The notes under the pieces: generated by a model
Database searches by the model: none
Told to the model about the DNA's origin: nothing
The model's input: the letters and a program-made list of their open reading frames with translations, nothing else
Translations under genes and position numbers: made by a program
Part shown: positions 43,350 through 55,404 of the stretch, in pieces
How the letters are laid out: each line of letters opens with the position of its first letter
How positions within the stretch are numbered: the first letter of the stretch is position 1
From: Poa pratensis
Taxonomy: Eukaryota; Streptophyta; Magnoliopsida; Poales; Poaceae
DNA: 64,000 bases
NCBI GenBank assembly: GCA_947311845.1
Contig: CAMZMU010000012.1
Coordinates: 8,250,907 to 8,314,906, forward strand
Direction of reading: 5' to 3'

Positions 43350-46300
43350 TGTCACATCCCAAATTTTGGAACTAAGAAAAACTTAGTTTTACCAGACCCA
43401 AAATTCAGAACCAACAAAAACTTTTGAAATATTTTACTGATGATTGTGTTTTACTACCCATTACTATGTTTGAACTTGTGTGACTTGTTGTTAAGTTGAT
43501 TGATTAACAAAAATAAGGCACGACCAATATAAAAATATATTTAATTTTGGTGATCATGTTATGACAAGAAAATATTCTATATATCTTTTCCATTCTTATT
43601 TTGGCCAACTCCATTTCAATGATACTTGATTTATCAATAACCAAAACTAAATACCAATATTTGAGAAAGTAAAAGTATTTCCAAAATTGTGTGTTTCCAA
43701 AATTATGGAAATCTATCTGCTACCTCCTATCCATTTTTTTTAACCTTGATATTTTGCATTTGTATGCAACTCCCATTTTATAAACTTTGATTATCACTTC
43801 CTTTGAAAATAACCCCAGTGGGAAATATATTACCCCACATATTTTGTCTTGCTCAAAACCCTTTTTCAAAAGTATAAAGGTGAAGTTGAGACAGTTTTAA
43901 ACATCATCTTGTCATAATTAAGTGTGATCTTTTTATAAGATAGTATTATTGATTATGTAAATGGTGGTGTGATTAATTCTTGTGTTTGATTTGTGTGATT
44001 TTGGTTGTGATGTGGATCTGGTTGTGATTATTTGTTTAATGGACTTCTGATTGTATTAATTGTTAATTCTTATTTTATTGTTTGCTTGGGTGATTATTTA
44101 CACCAATATACTTGAGTGCTAAGTTGGAAACCCATTGGTCCCAAAATTTGGAATCTGACTTAAACTTAAAAGCAAACTCCTCAATTACTCAACAAATGGA
44201 AATTAAGATCATGATTTAAAGAAATGATCTTAATAAATAATTTTCTCTACTTAACTATCTATTTCCTTCAAACCAATAATTTTCTCTATGAAAGTAAAAA
44301 CTATTTGAAGTGGATATACTTGTCAAGGAAGTTCCAAGAGTTCAAAAATAATATTTTGAACTTGCTTTAAAATTTCTAAAAAGAATATAAATTTGTTTTT
44401 AAGAAAATGCCATATTTAAACCCTATGAACAAATATGGTTCAAAACATTTTATTTTCAAAAACCAAATTTTGTGGAGCTTCTACACGTATTGGGGAGGCC
44501 ACATGATTATTTTCAAATTTTTCTAAAAAGTTTTAAAGCCTCAATAAAATCCTTGAAGTGCTACTGGATTTAAAAAGAAAACCGAAAAAGGACTTAAGAG
44601 TAAATAGGAGAAGTATGCCAGGGGGTTATCTGGAAAAGTGGCATCGTCTCTCTGTAGCAGCCCGTGGCTGCGGTGCGTGTCGACCGCCCGTCGCTCCCGC
44701 CGCCGGACCCCCCCCTTCCCCTCTCGCCCTCCTGCCGCGCGAGAAGAGGATAAGAGCGTCGACGCACCGCTGCTCTCCCTCATCCACCCACTCGCTCACT
44801 CGCTCCTGCTCTTCCCTCTCTCCTTCTCCATTTCTTCCTCACCCTGGCCGAAGCCGAGCTCGAGCTCGCCGTCGCTGCCGCCGTCGCTGGAGAGCGCCCC
44901 GTCCAGATCGAAGACCGTCATCGCCTCCGCCGCGTCGCCCTCTCCCTCCTCGTCCAAGGAATCGAGCAGAGGAGCCCGGGATCACCGCACATTTCTCGTC
45001 TTCTTCCTCTCCGGCCGCAGCACTCCGGGCAAGATCGCCGTCGCCCCGGTCCACCTCCGTCCTCGCCGTCGCTTCCCACGCATCGAGGGTGAGCTCGATG
45101 CTCCTGGACATCTCCGTCCTCTCTATCCCCCTCGGGTTCGTCGCGACGTAGTCGTTCCCGCCGTAGCCGTAGCACGCCGCCGCCGTAGCTCGTCGCCGGA
45201 GCTTTTCCCGGCGACCTTTTGGCCCTTAGCACTGCCACGAGGTGTCCCACCCTCGTGCGCGTCGAACGCGAGCATCCGCTTGTCCCCTAGCGCCGTAGAT
45301 CGTCGCACCCGTGCGCCTCGCCGCCGGCGATCACCGCGGCCACGCGCGACGTCGCCGTGCACCGTACTCACCTCAAAGGACCACGCGCCCGTATACTAAC
45401 ACGAACACCGCACTGACCTACTGGCTAGCAGAGCGCAGCACCCACGCGCGCGTCGCGAGTTCGAACCCGCTCGGACGCAAAGGCGCACCCTTTTTCATTT
45501 TATTCCCACACACTGACAGCTGGGCCCCACCGGTCAGCGACCGTGGTGGCCAGCGCAGTCACACCCGAGCCCAGTCAGCGCCAGCGTGGCCTCTGGCCCA
45601 CTGGTCAGTGGTTGCGGCTAGCCCAGCCCTGAGTGAGAAAAGTTTCGGACGTGTTTTCTGAAAAATAAAATAAAAAGACAGATTCAAATTTAAACTTATA
45701 AAATGCATATCTTTTTGAATATTGATCCAAAAATTACAAATAATATACCGAATTGTTCAGAAAAATAAGGCCAGTCTTTTGGTATAATTCACCTATCCAA
45801 ATAAATTAGTTATTTAATGTTTTATTAAAATAAAGAAAATGGCAGAATATAAAATAAATTGGGAAAATTCATATCTTTAAAACTAATGATCCAAAAATTA
45901 AGTTTGATCTATTAAAATGGTTAGCAAGTGATAACCTTCATATTCCAGCTTGTCTCCAAACATGGATAATTATTTTGTAGTGTTGTTTAAAATAAATTAA
46001 TAAAAAGGGCAAAATTAAAAAGGGCTTTATAAATTAATCTATAATGATTTCTGGAGCAAACCCAATTTTGCTAGGTTCCTAGTGTTTCACTTTATCATAT
46101 CCTAACTTGGTGTAATATTTTGACTCACAGAAAATATATAGTGACCTAACTTTTGTCTGAAGTATTTCCCGTTCAACGGGAGGTGCTTGTTGCTAACCTT
46201 CGCCTCAGATAGTTTTGTGATCGATGTACCTAGCTCGCGTATAGGTGATAGACTACTGACCAGTATAATGCCCTCGTAAGTGTAGATCCTAGTTGTTACC

Positions 46301-48248
46301 CGAACGATTAGTTCGAAGCTTACGGTTTGTTACTTGTCTGTACACCACTTGTGGTTTGGTTTGCTTAGTGATTGTTGTGTTATCCTCCTGTTTGCGACGC
46401 TAGATATAAACGCTACCGGAATGGTCTTTGGAACGGAGTTATTGAGGAAGGGGAATTCGTTGAACCTGAAGATCAAGACCAAGTTCACTTTGCCGAGCAA
46501 GGCAAGCTATCCTCTGAGCTTGCATTTATATACATCTATTTTGGTTCACATGTTTTACTTGTAAAGAGCAAAAGTTATTTATATGGTGTTTGCCACAAAA
46601 GCTATGATTTTGAAAACCCTTTTCCAAATTATAAGTATATTATTTTGACACCCTATATGGAGATATTAGCTGGAATTTCTTTTTCAAACTATAGGATGGG
46701 AAAAAAATATTGTTTACTCAAAACTCCTTTGAAAATACTTGTGTGTGGATATGGAATGCCGAGATGTCGGTGTTGAAGTGGAGGAATGGAGAATGGAGAT
46801 GTTATGAAAAATGCACAGTGTCCTAGTACTATGGCGACCAATCTTACCCTGTGCGACCACATTTACCACATATGGGAAAAGGCGTAGTCATGTAGTTTGC
46901 TCTTATTAGTATGGGATACCTCATCGACGGAGATGACTCCGTTATGCATGAGGGGATGGTCCGAGGACCTACCCCCTGACCCGGGTCCTCACACAAGTTG
47001 GTGGGGAGGATAGAAGGTTCCCCATAAACCGCCGGACAAAACTATGAGTCCTCACACTTAGGGTTTCTGACGGGAAACTGGACTGGGTGTCGATGGAAAG
47101 TGTCATATGGGAAGGATCCTGTACTAGCATGAGCAAATGAGAGGCTATGGTCGGTGGCTCAACTTCGCATACACCTGGTATGGCGGGACGTGGCTGACAC
47201 GATGAGTTACCGGATGGGTGTGGGAAAAGCGTGCTACCTCTGCAGAGGGTTAAAACTATTCGAATAGCCGAGTCCTCGGATATGGACAATTGGGAGACTG
47301 TCCTCTGACCATGTGCAAGTTTTGCAAAGTTTTGAGATTTGAAAATAAAATGGAGGTGTGTTGTATCAGCAACTCTACCGACGGGCTGGTATGAGGTTGC
47401 TGGAGAATGATTTGACCATGACGGGCTATGGTCGAGAAGTGAAAAGTTTTGTGTTTTGAAAGGTGAAAATGTTTTATGCAACTATGCCAACGGGCCGGCA
47501 TGAGGTTGTGGGATTGAATGACCATGAAGGGTTATGGTCGGAAAAGGAGGAGTTTTGGAGAAATAAACAAATGGTGATGATTTTCGGGAAAATGTTTATA
47601 AAAGAGACTTCTTACCTTTCCAACAAAGATATATTTTCGGGAAAATGTTTATAAAAGAGACTTCTTACCTTTCCAACAAAGATATATTTTCGGGAAAATG
47701 TTTATAAAAGAGACTTCTTACCTTTCCAACAAAGATATATTTTCGGGAAAAAGTTTTAAAAGAGAATTCTTACAAAGATAGATTTATGGGAAAAAGTTCT
47801 CAAAACCTTCTTTTCTTTTCAATAAGGATATATAGATGTTTTAAAATAAATAAAAGTTTGAAAATGAAAAGGGTGCTGTTGCATGCTCATGTCGGGGGTA
47901 GTTTGCGAGTACTTAAATGTACTCATGGCTGTGTCCCTGGATATTCCCATGTCCAGAGTTCAAGAAGAAGTAGGCTGAAGACCGAGGGATCGATGACGTC
48001 AATGCGAACTAGGGCGCTTCCCAGTCAGCTGCCTGTAGGGTTGGCAAGTGACTTGGGCTCCACGTTGTTTGGTGACTTCCGTTGCAAGTACCTGTTGAAG
48101 TTATGACTTCAATCAAGTAAGTATATTTATTCGGTATTTATGGGTGTTCTGTGATACCAATTCGAGTTATGTGCAACACCAGACTAATCATGGGATTGTT
48201 GCAGGAAACATAACGGGTATCTCGGATACCTAATCCGGGGTCCCCACA
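43350..48248 (+). repeat. E6 3' LTR
   Basis: It starts TGTCACATCCC and ends GGGGTCCCCACA. It carries the same GC-rich block, tRNA-like module (45422-45469) and triple 53-bp repeat (47581-47739) as the 5' LTR. Confidence 0.92.
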
Positions 48249-48253
48249 CGCTG

Positions 48254-48560
48254 CCTACAGTTGTGGGTCCCACCTGTCAGAGGAAAATATCGTTTTGGTG
48301 CCGACATGCAGCATCATTTTTTGTGAAAACATTCTTACACTTTTTTTTGGTATATATAGCTTTATAAAATCACTACTTCATAAAGTCGTGGGTCCCACGT
48401 GTCAAAGGTGACACACATAAAATGTATTATATTAGTGATTTGCAAAACGAGTCTTTTAATTTGGTGCCGACATGTGGCATCTTTTTTGCGAAAACAATCT
48501 TACACATTTCTTGTATAGCACGTAAGACCTTACTGCTGCTGTAGGTACCTGTCAGAGGGA
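48254..48560 (-). repeat. Degenerate repeats, inverted orientation
   Basis: Two reverse-complement copies of the 1-1250 unit: GTGGGTCCCACCTGTCAG near 48263, GTGGGTCCCACGTGTCA near 48384 and ...GCACGTAAGACCTTAC near 48520. They continue 36640-37002 across the E6 insertion. Confidence 0.65.
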
Positions 48561-49879
48561 GGCAGAAAATAAAATAAAATTAAGGATCAACGAGCTAACT
48601 TGGCCCGACGGAAATGCTACGTATGGTGTGTCTCTCTTGCGAGGCTCGAGTGGGGCTAGTGAGCAATAGTGAGGTAGGGCTAATCCGAGTAGTACCATGC
48701 GAAGTGGGGCACCATAATAAAAAAACCAATATATATGAACCCTCTAATAGTTTGTTATGTCATGTGTTGTTAAGAGGAATTACTATATATATATATATAT
48801 TGACCGTGGCTAACAACTTTTTTCCATGAGTTTGTGACCTCATCTTATATATCCAGTGAAGCATTCATAGGATTAGTTCGTATAGGAAACTCCCACACAA
48901 TATTTTTTGTGTACATCCATAGGAATTCTAGCATTCACTCCAAGCTAGGCTCAATACGGGTGCAGATGACCCGTTGTGTAAATTGGATTTTTAAGACAAT
49001 TAAAAATGTTAAAAGTTTCAAACTAATTTTTTTAATGTTCATATGAAAAATCGAAAAAATATTTTGCATGATCGGTATAAAATAGAGAAAAAATGTTACG
49101 TGCAGAGGCATTTTTGAACACCGGGGATTTGTCTTTTTACACCAGCCGCACAAAAATTTCTTTTCATCCCTTTTTTTTACGAACAAAGATTGTTCATATG
49201 TACACCCGAAATTTTTATTTGAAATTTTTTGACATTTGAAAATTCATTTTTTGGGTAGGGGGTGTAGATGCACCTATGAGCCGAAGTGGATTCAATTAGA
49301 CATTCCTATCGTAATATGGGTTTGCTATTCCTACAGTACAATCTTGATCTAGCTGTTGAGTACGGATAGTGGCTCCAGCGCATGGCGTGCACAGATAGAC
49401 ACTGAACGCGCCGTATCCTTTGACCGGCGGGGCACTGGACCTGCAGGCAAGCTAGAGACGCCTGGCTATGGCATTGTCAAATCAAATCATTTGTAAAAAC
49501 ATCTACTCCTACGTACTCTATAGTGCATGTCTCTCCACTATGGCAGACATATATTACTCCGCTGCGCCACCTGGTACACGACCAGTCAGCGGCCAGGGGC
49601 ACTGCCTCTTCCCGCCTATTTGGATGCAGGCACCATCGAAATGACCGTTCTACCCGTAAAGTCTATCTGAACCCCGTGCGACTGCAAGGATATTTTAGTA
49701 ATTTTATCTCTGAGGCGCGATTTTCTACCCGGCCCACACCCCGCCGAGCCTCAGAACCAAGTTCTTCAAGATCTCGCCGATTCCCACTAAAAAAAACAAA
49801 GTTATCGCCACTTCGACTAACCCAGATCAGACTCCGTCCACATCCACAACCGCCCACCGGCTAATTCACACTCGCATGA
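48561..49879. other. Unassigned intergenic sequence
   Basis: A short (TA)n run lies at 48783-48800. The rest holds only short chance ORFs and no terminal repeats I can recognise. Around 49640-49860 it becomes GC-richer, possibly the degraded LTR or 3' end of the minus-strand E7 fragment, but I cannot prove it. Confidence 0.5.
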
Positions 49880-50347
49880 GTGGCTAGGATTACAAGGCCC
49901 AAAAGCCCATCTCAGCACACAGGCTCGCGTAGGCCCAGTAGTACCGGCGAAACGACCGGTAGTACCGACGGACTCCAGTGGGTGGACGCGCAGCGCCTGT
50001 AGTACCGGTGAGTTAACCGGTAGTACCGGCGGACTCCAGGAGGTTCGGGTCTTCGCCGGTAGCTGCTCCAGAAGTGCCGGTTGGAGGGGTCCGGTAGTAC
50101 CAGTGGTCTTCAGCGGTAGTACCGGGACCTGGGACTTCTTGCTCTTCCTCTTCATCCTCTTGGCTCCACACTTGTCCATCTTCATCACTTGGTGGCGTAT
50201 CTTCATGAGACTTGTAGCTGAGCACACACAAGGTATCCGAATGAAGTAGCAAACCATTCAAGGGAGTGTCAAGGTCACACATAGATAGGAGAGAATTCAC
50301 CTTAGCATGGATAGCTTTGACTCTTGCTCTTGTCATTGGACCGCTTG
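49880..50347 (-). pseudogene. E7 CRM-like polyprotein C-terminal tail
   Basis: On the minus strand, after the solo-LTR junction, SGPMTRARVKAIHAKVNSLL and TLCVLSYKSHEDTPPSDE are the extended C-terminal tail of CRM-like pol, as in E4's LTR-encoded tail. Further down the sequence becomes a degenerate repeat around GGTAGTACCGGCGG (49930-50120) encoding Gly-Thr-Thr-Gly runs. Confidence 0.7.
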
Positions 50348-51528
50348 TCGTATGTAACGCACCGGGGTTTTTCCCCATATTAAATTTTGTTTGTTTTTCT
50401 TTTTTTCGCATCATCATGTCATCATGCATCTTGTCACCTTGCATGTTTTTGCTAAAAATAAAAATATTATTTTTGCAAGCCCTATTTTGTTTTGCAAATT
50501 AATAAATCTTTCTCCCTCTCTTTCTATTTTAATAAAACCAAAATAGTAATCGGGAATAATTGCAAAACTATTTCAAATCAAACTTAAAGTTTTGTAAATT
50601 ATTTTGTAAAAGTGTTTCCTCTCTTTCCTTATCTCTTTTCTCTCTTATCCCTCCTTTTTTTATCTTTTCTCTTCTTCATCTCTTTTATTTCCCTGTATAA
50701 AAGAGAAAATTCTTTTTAATCTTAAAAGGCCGAAGCTCTCAATCTAGCCCATGTGGCCTTCTTCCCTTTGCTTTTGGCCCAGCCCAACTCCTCCCTCTAC
50801 TGTTGCTTTCTTCCACATACGGAAGAGAGCACGAACCCGACGCCGTGGCCACCACCGCGTCCTCCTCCACCTTTTCCCCTCCTTAAAGCCACCCCCAGCG
50901 CCTCCTCCAAACCCTAGCTCTCTTCTCCCTCCTCCCAGCCGCCGCCATCTTCCTCTCCTCCCTTTTCTTTTTCTCCACCTCCACTCGATCCCTCCATGGC
51001 CGGAGCTAGCGCTCAAGCGCGCCACCGCCTCCGACCACCTCGCCTGCTGCTTCCACGACGAGAAGATCCGCTGCGTCGCCTGCTTCGTCTACGCTGGAGG
51101 AATTGGTGCGAGAACAACTACGGCGCCGGCGGCATCTTCCTCGCCGACCGAACACCTACTCGCGGTGAGCCCCTCTTCCGATTCCTGCTCTCTCCCTCCT
51201 CAATCTCTTCCTGGATACTGCAGTTCGTCGCTGTGGTCGCCGTGTCCGCCATGGCCGAAACAGCCAGCTCGAGTTGGAGCTGCCTCTGCTCCTGATCGCC
51301 TTCCCTGCACCCCCGTGCAGCACTCCTGTGCACTCGCACAATACCCCCACCCTCCAGGACCATCCCTGCACCCCCGGGCTCGCGCACGCCGCCAGGAACC
51401 CACGGCCTGCTGCCGATCTATGTCGCCGACGAAATCGCTCCTGCAAGTCTGAATCTTTCCGTCTCAAAATTCAGTTAACGTCGCATGTATACATCATATT
51501 CAGCCGCAGCTGAATTACAACATAAATG

Positions 51529-51595
51529 CCTCCGTAGCCCAGTGGTTGCGCTCATTCTTTTCCATCGCGCAGACCCGAGTTCGAGTCCCAGGCTG
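51529..51595 (+). other. tRNA-like module in the solo LTR
   Basis: TCCGTAGCCCAGTGGTTGCG looks like a tRNA 5' half with A box, and CGAGTTCGAGTCCCA (51576-51590) is a near-perfect B box. No acceptor stem closes cleanly. Its position just after the GC-rich block parallels the module in E6. Confidence 0.55.
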
Positions 51596-51961
51596 AGCAA
51601 ATTCATCCCCTTTTCCTTCTTTTGTTGATCCGGCGCCTCAGTTGGGCCGCAGCCCAGCAGCACTTCTCCAGAGACTGCCCCCGCGCGGCGGATAGCTTCC
51701 TGCCGCTCACTTCGGCCCGAGCCAGCTCAGCCCCTCTCTGTTTTTTTCTTTTCCTTTTCTTTTTGCAGGTAATGGTTTAATCTTGCCAAAATCATATCTC
51801 CTGTTTTATAATTGCAAATAATGCAAGTTATATGTCTATTTTGATCAAAAAAATGTAAGGAACATTAATATGTCATCCATATTCATGTTTCCATCATCTA
51901 GCTTGTTTCTTAGTGGTAGTTTGCATAGTCACCTAAATAAATAAATATGGAATGTGTTGGG

Positions 51962-53399
51962 TGATACGTCTCAAACGTATCTATAATTTCTGATGTTTCA
52001 TGTTGATATTATACCAATTGTTACATGTTTTATATACACTTCATAGCATTTTTATGCATTTATTGGACTAACCTATTAACAAGATGCCACCGTGCCAGTT
52101 TCTTCTGTGTATTGCAGAAAAGGCCCGAAAACCAAAGTGCTCGAAAAATCCAGAAAAATTACAGAAATTCTATTTCGTCAGAAGACCAACGGAGCCAGAA
52201 GGGCAAGTCCAACGGAGGCCCATAGCCTCCACACCATGCCCTCGCACGGCCTAGAGGGGGGCGGCGCCGGGGGGTGGTGTGGCCGCCTCGTGCACCACCT
52301 CGCGATGCCCTTTGGACTATATATTGCCTCCGCAATGCAAAACCTAAAAGAATCGACGATTTCTCCAGAAGAGTTCCGTAGCTCCGCCACCATCAAAAAC
52401 CCTAATTCGGGGGACAGAAGTCTCTGTTTCGGCACTTTGCCGGGACGGGGAATTGCCCCCGGAGCCATCTCCATCGACGCCACCGCCTCCATCATCGCCG
52501 TTGCTGCCGCCCATGATGAGGAGGGAGTAGTTCTTCATCGGGGCTGAGGGCTCTACCGGTAGCTATGTGGTTTATCTCTCTCCCATGGTGTGATCTTTAT
52601 GTGATCATGAGCTTTGTAATCTAGTTGAATCCATAGATGTTACTCTTCATTATCTTATATGCTACTTGAGTGGTTTTATTAATGTAAACTCCGGAGTCAC
52701 CTTTGTCCCACGGTGCGAAGTTGACAGTGTGCGCACCGTGTGTGGCTCTTAGGCTAAAGATTACAGGAATACTTATCATGAGTTATTATTTGCGTTGGAT
52801 GTATCTATGAAATTGCAGTGTTTGTCTAGTACTATTTAGGGCGCTCAAGTTGACAGTGTGGGATTCCCTAGATGTGGAATGCGACTTTAAGGTGTGCTTT
52901 TATAGCCCTACGTAGTGGATTGGTGTTCGTTATCCAATGAGAGAATAATTCAGAGTAGCATAGTGAAGAGGAAATATCTATGTATTCAATTATATTATTA
53001 TTGTTGAGAGTGTCCACTAGTGAAAGTATGATCCCTAGGCCTTGTTTCTAAGCATTGAAACACCGTTTACAACCAGTTCTGCTACATGTTTGCTTGCTGC
53101 CATTTTTATTTCAGATTGCAATTACCACTTATAATCATCCATATTACTTGTATTTCACTATCTCTTCGCCGAACTAGTGCACCTATACACCTGACAAGTG
53201 TATTGGGTGTGTTGGGGACACAAGAGACTTCTAGTATCTTAATTGCAGGGTTGCTTGAGAGGGATATCTTTGACCTCTACCTCCCTGAGTTCGATAAACC
53301 TTGGGTGATTCACTTAAGGGAAACTTGCTGCTGTTCTACAAACCTCTGCACTTGGAGGCCCAACACTGTCTACAAGAATAGAAGCGTGCGTAGACATCA
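51962..53399 (+). mobile_element. Solo LTR, Athila type
   Basis: The LTR runs from TGATACGTCTCAAACG to ...GTAGACATCA, 1438 bases, flanked by TTGGG at 51957-51961 and 53400-53404. It is related to the E1 and E9 LTRs but in plus orientation. No PBS, gag or second LTR is attached. It sits inside the Tekay-type solo LTR, so that LTR was in place first. Confidence 0.88.
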
Positions 53400-55404
53400 T
53401 TGGGTAATTAATTAATTAGTTCCCTATTCCATTTAATTTTGATTAGATCACTCATGCCTTGTTTAAACCTGTTAATCAATATTTAAATTGGTGGTTAGAT
53501 AAATAACTTGAACCATATAATTAATTGTCGGAATCCGGTTCCGCTTAATTTTGCTTAAGTTGCATCTTGTCTTGCATCTTGCCATGTCATGCATCTTCTC
53601 ATGAACATGCTGGATCTTTTGCCGTAGTAGTAAGTGTTGCATCTTTTGCGTTCCTAGTGTTTGTTGCTTCTTCGCGGATAAGACGTTGAGATGATGTGAG
53701 CAACGACAAGTTCTGCTACCTCTACGGTGTTTTCAGGCAAGCAATGTTCTCTTGGTCCCAATGCATTGTCTTTCATCCTTGTCCGTTGATCTCTGCTATC
53801 CTTATGTTACGATGCTTGTGCGATCCTATCCATGTCTACCCCGCTGCCATGATATAGCCCCACCTCCACATCCTATCACCTTGTTGTTTGTTTACCCTGT
53901 TAGCCTTGCGAGTCGTAGTGCATGCTTAGGTCTGTTGTTGCAAGTCAGTCTTTTCTTATGTTTCACCTGCTTAGTATGATAGGTTGGCTCAACTTTACTT
54001 CAACATGTTGTTAATGTTTGTGCGATATTAATTAAATGGTAAGACACCCGGCGGAAGGCCATGCGTGGTGTTTTGTTCTGCTGAGTGTCGCTCTAGGAAC
54101 TCAGTTCTTGTCCTCTTATCCAAGTACAAGCGCGCTATTCACATGTGGGGCCCTATGGGAACCCCCTCGACTTAGTACCGGATCTACTGACTTGTCCAGG
54201 AGCCACAACTAGTTCGGGTTTTCCATTTGCTCATATGCATGTGCATGTTACTTGATGATGAGAGTTTGATGATGAGAGGTTCGATGATATGGGGGAGCAT
54301 ATAGGTGCGGTATGACATGAAGTGGACCTTTCCTACTGTGGTCTGTTCCACCTAGTGCGTAGTCACAAACGATTGAGTCCGCTAAGGAGGTATCGGCCGG
54401 ACTCTGGACGCGGGTAACAACTTAGATGGGTGGCTCCCTGGACTTGTTGGTAGTGAAGGGAAAACATCTTGTCGCGACATCCTGCCGGCACACCGACGGA
54501 AGTGTGTTACTCATGGGCATTAAGGGTTGAACGTGCGTGTGGCTTAACAGTAGTGCACCCCTGCAGGGTTTAAATCTTTTCGAGAAGCCGAGTCCGCGGT
54601 TATGGACAACTTGGATCGGATGCTGGCTAACAAGATCATAGACAACTTACATCTAATGATGCTAATTAACTTGACTGGTAAGTTAGACCTACTTTCACAA
54701 TATGATGTAATTTAAAATTGCCAACTGTGTGAGTTTCCCTCGTTTGCTTCCTCATACTCGGTTGAGGGGGTGAATCTGGGATGTGTTATGTTTGGTGTTA
54801 GAAGCTAGTTGGTTCCTAGCTCGCTCTCTTATCCCTATCTTATAGACGAAAGTTGTAGCGTGTCTTCTATAGATGGCCTAGTGCTGCTACCGCTTCAGTC
54901 CACCAATCCTTTATATTTTGGGAGCCTTTGTATTGGTTCCGAGTGTTCCTTGCTTGCCAGGTAAATTCTGTTTACCTGACCCATCATTTCGGCTGTTTTT
55001 CTCTGAACAGTCAACAGGTTTGAAGTCTGACGACGTTAGCTTGGGAATCCCTCCGGCTCGGCCTGGGCAGGGATTAGACGCCATCGGTTATCTTCAGGAC
55101 TCTTAGTCCAATTTGTATCTTGTCCGTAGACGGAAACTAGTTTGCTTTCGTTGTGATTTGTATCTTTGTAATGTATTAGTTGTTTTCTTGACTCGTTTGA
55201 GTCGATCTTGTATATATATTCTCTTTCTGATGTTGTTGCGGATTCTTTCGTGAACTGTTGTAATGTTATCACAATTCCACCCACATAACGTGTTTGTTTC
55301 GGCGTGCACGTTATGTCTGGTTGGCGTCTTAAGATCGTTATTATGCGGGTTTTGGCAGGATCGCTGAAATCCGCATGGTACCGATTTTGGGGCGTCACAT
55401 CATA

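Larger units (their letters stand above)
37008..48248 (+). mobile_element. E6: Tekay-type derivative with 4.9-kb LTRs and no genes (LARD-like)
   Basis: The 11.2-kb element is flanked by CGCTG (37003-37007, 48249-48253). LTRs of 4901 and 4899 bases enclose a 1441-base interior with an iMet PBS and a chromovirus polypurine tract. I count roughly 15 to 20 differences between the LTRs, about 0.3-0.4%, so insertion is recent. The interior has no Gag, RT or integrase, only the last codons typical of Tekay/Del pol (NLEDEIYFKGGR). It must have moved in trans. Length proportions differ from classical LARDs: the LTRs make up nearly 90% of it. Confidence 0.9.
50353..55399 (+). mobile_element. Solo LTR of a Tekay-type element (contains a nested solo LTR)
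   Basis: It starts TGTAACGCACCGGGG and ends TTGGGGCGTCACA. The flanking 5 bases are TCGTA (50348-50352) and TCATA (55400-55404), a duplication with one CpG-type change. With the target closed up, the E7 reading frame is continuous across the site, which supports the boundaries. Without the nested insert its length is ~3.6 kb. It has the same layout as the E6 LTR: GC-rich block (50750-51730), tRNA-like module, and a shared block near 54550-54610. No internal domain remains, so it arose by LTR-LTR recombination. Confidence 0.88.

Noticed and set aside
48614..49046. Two short plus-strand ORFs in intergenic sequence
   Set aside because: Low-complexity AT-rich sequence including a (TA)n run; no start context, domain or homologous copy.
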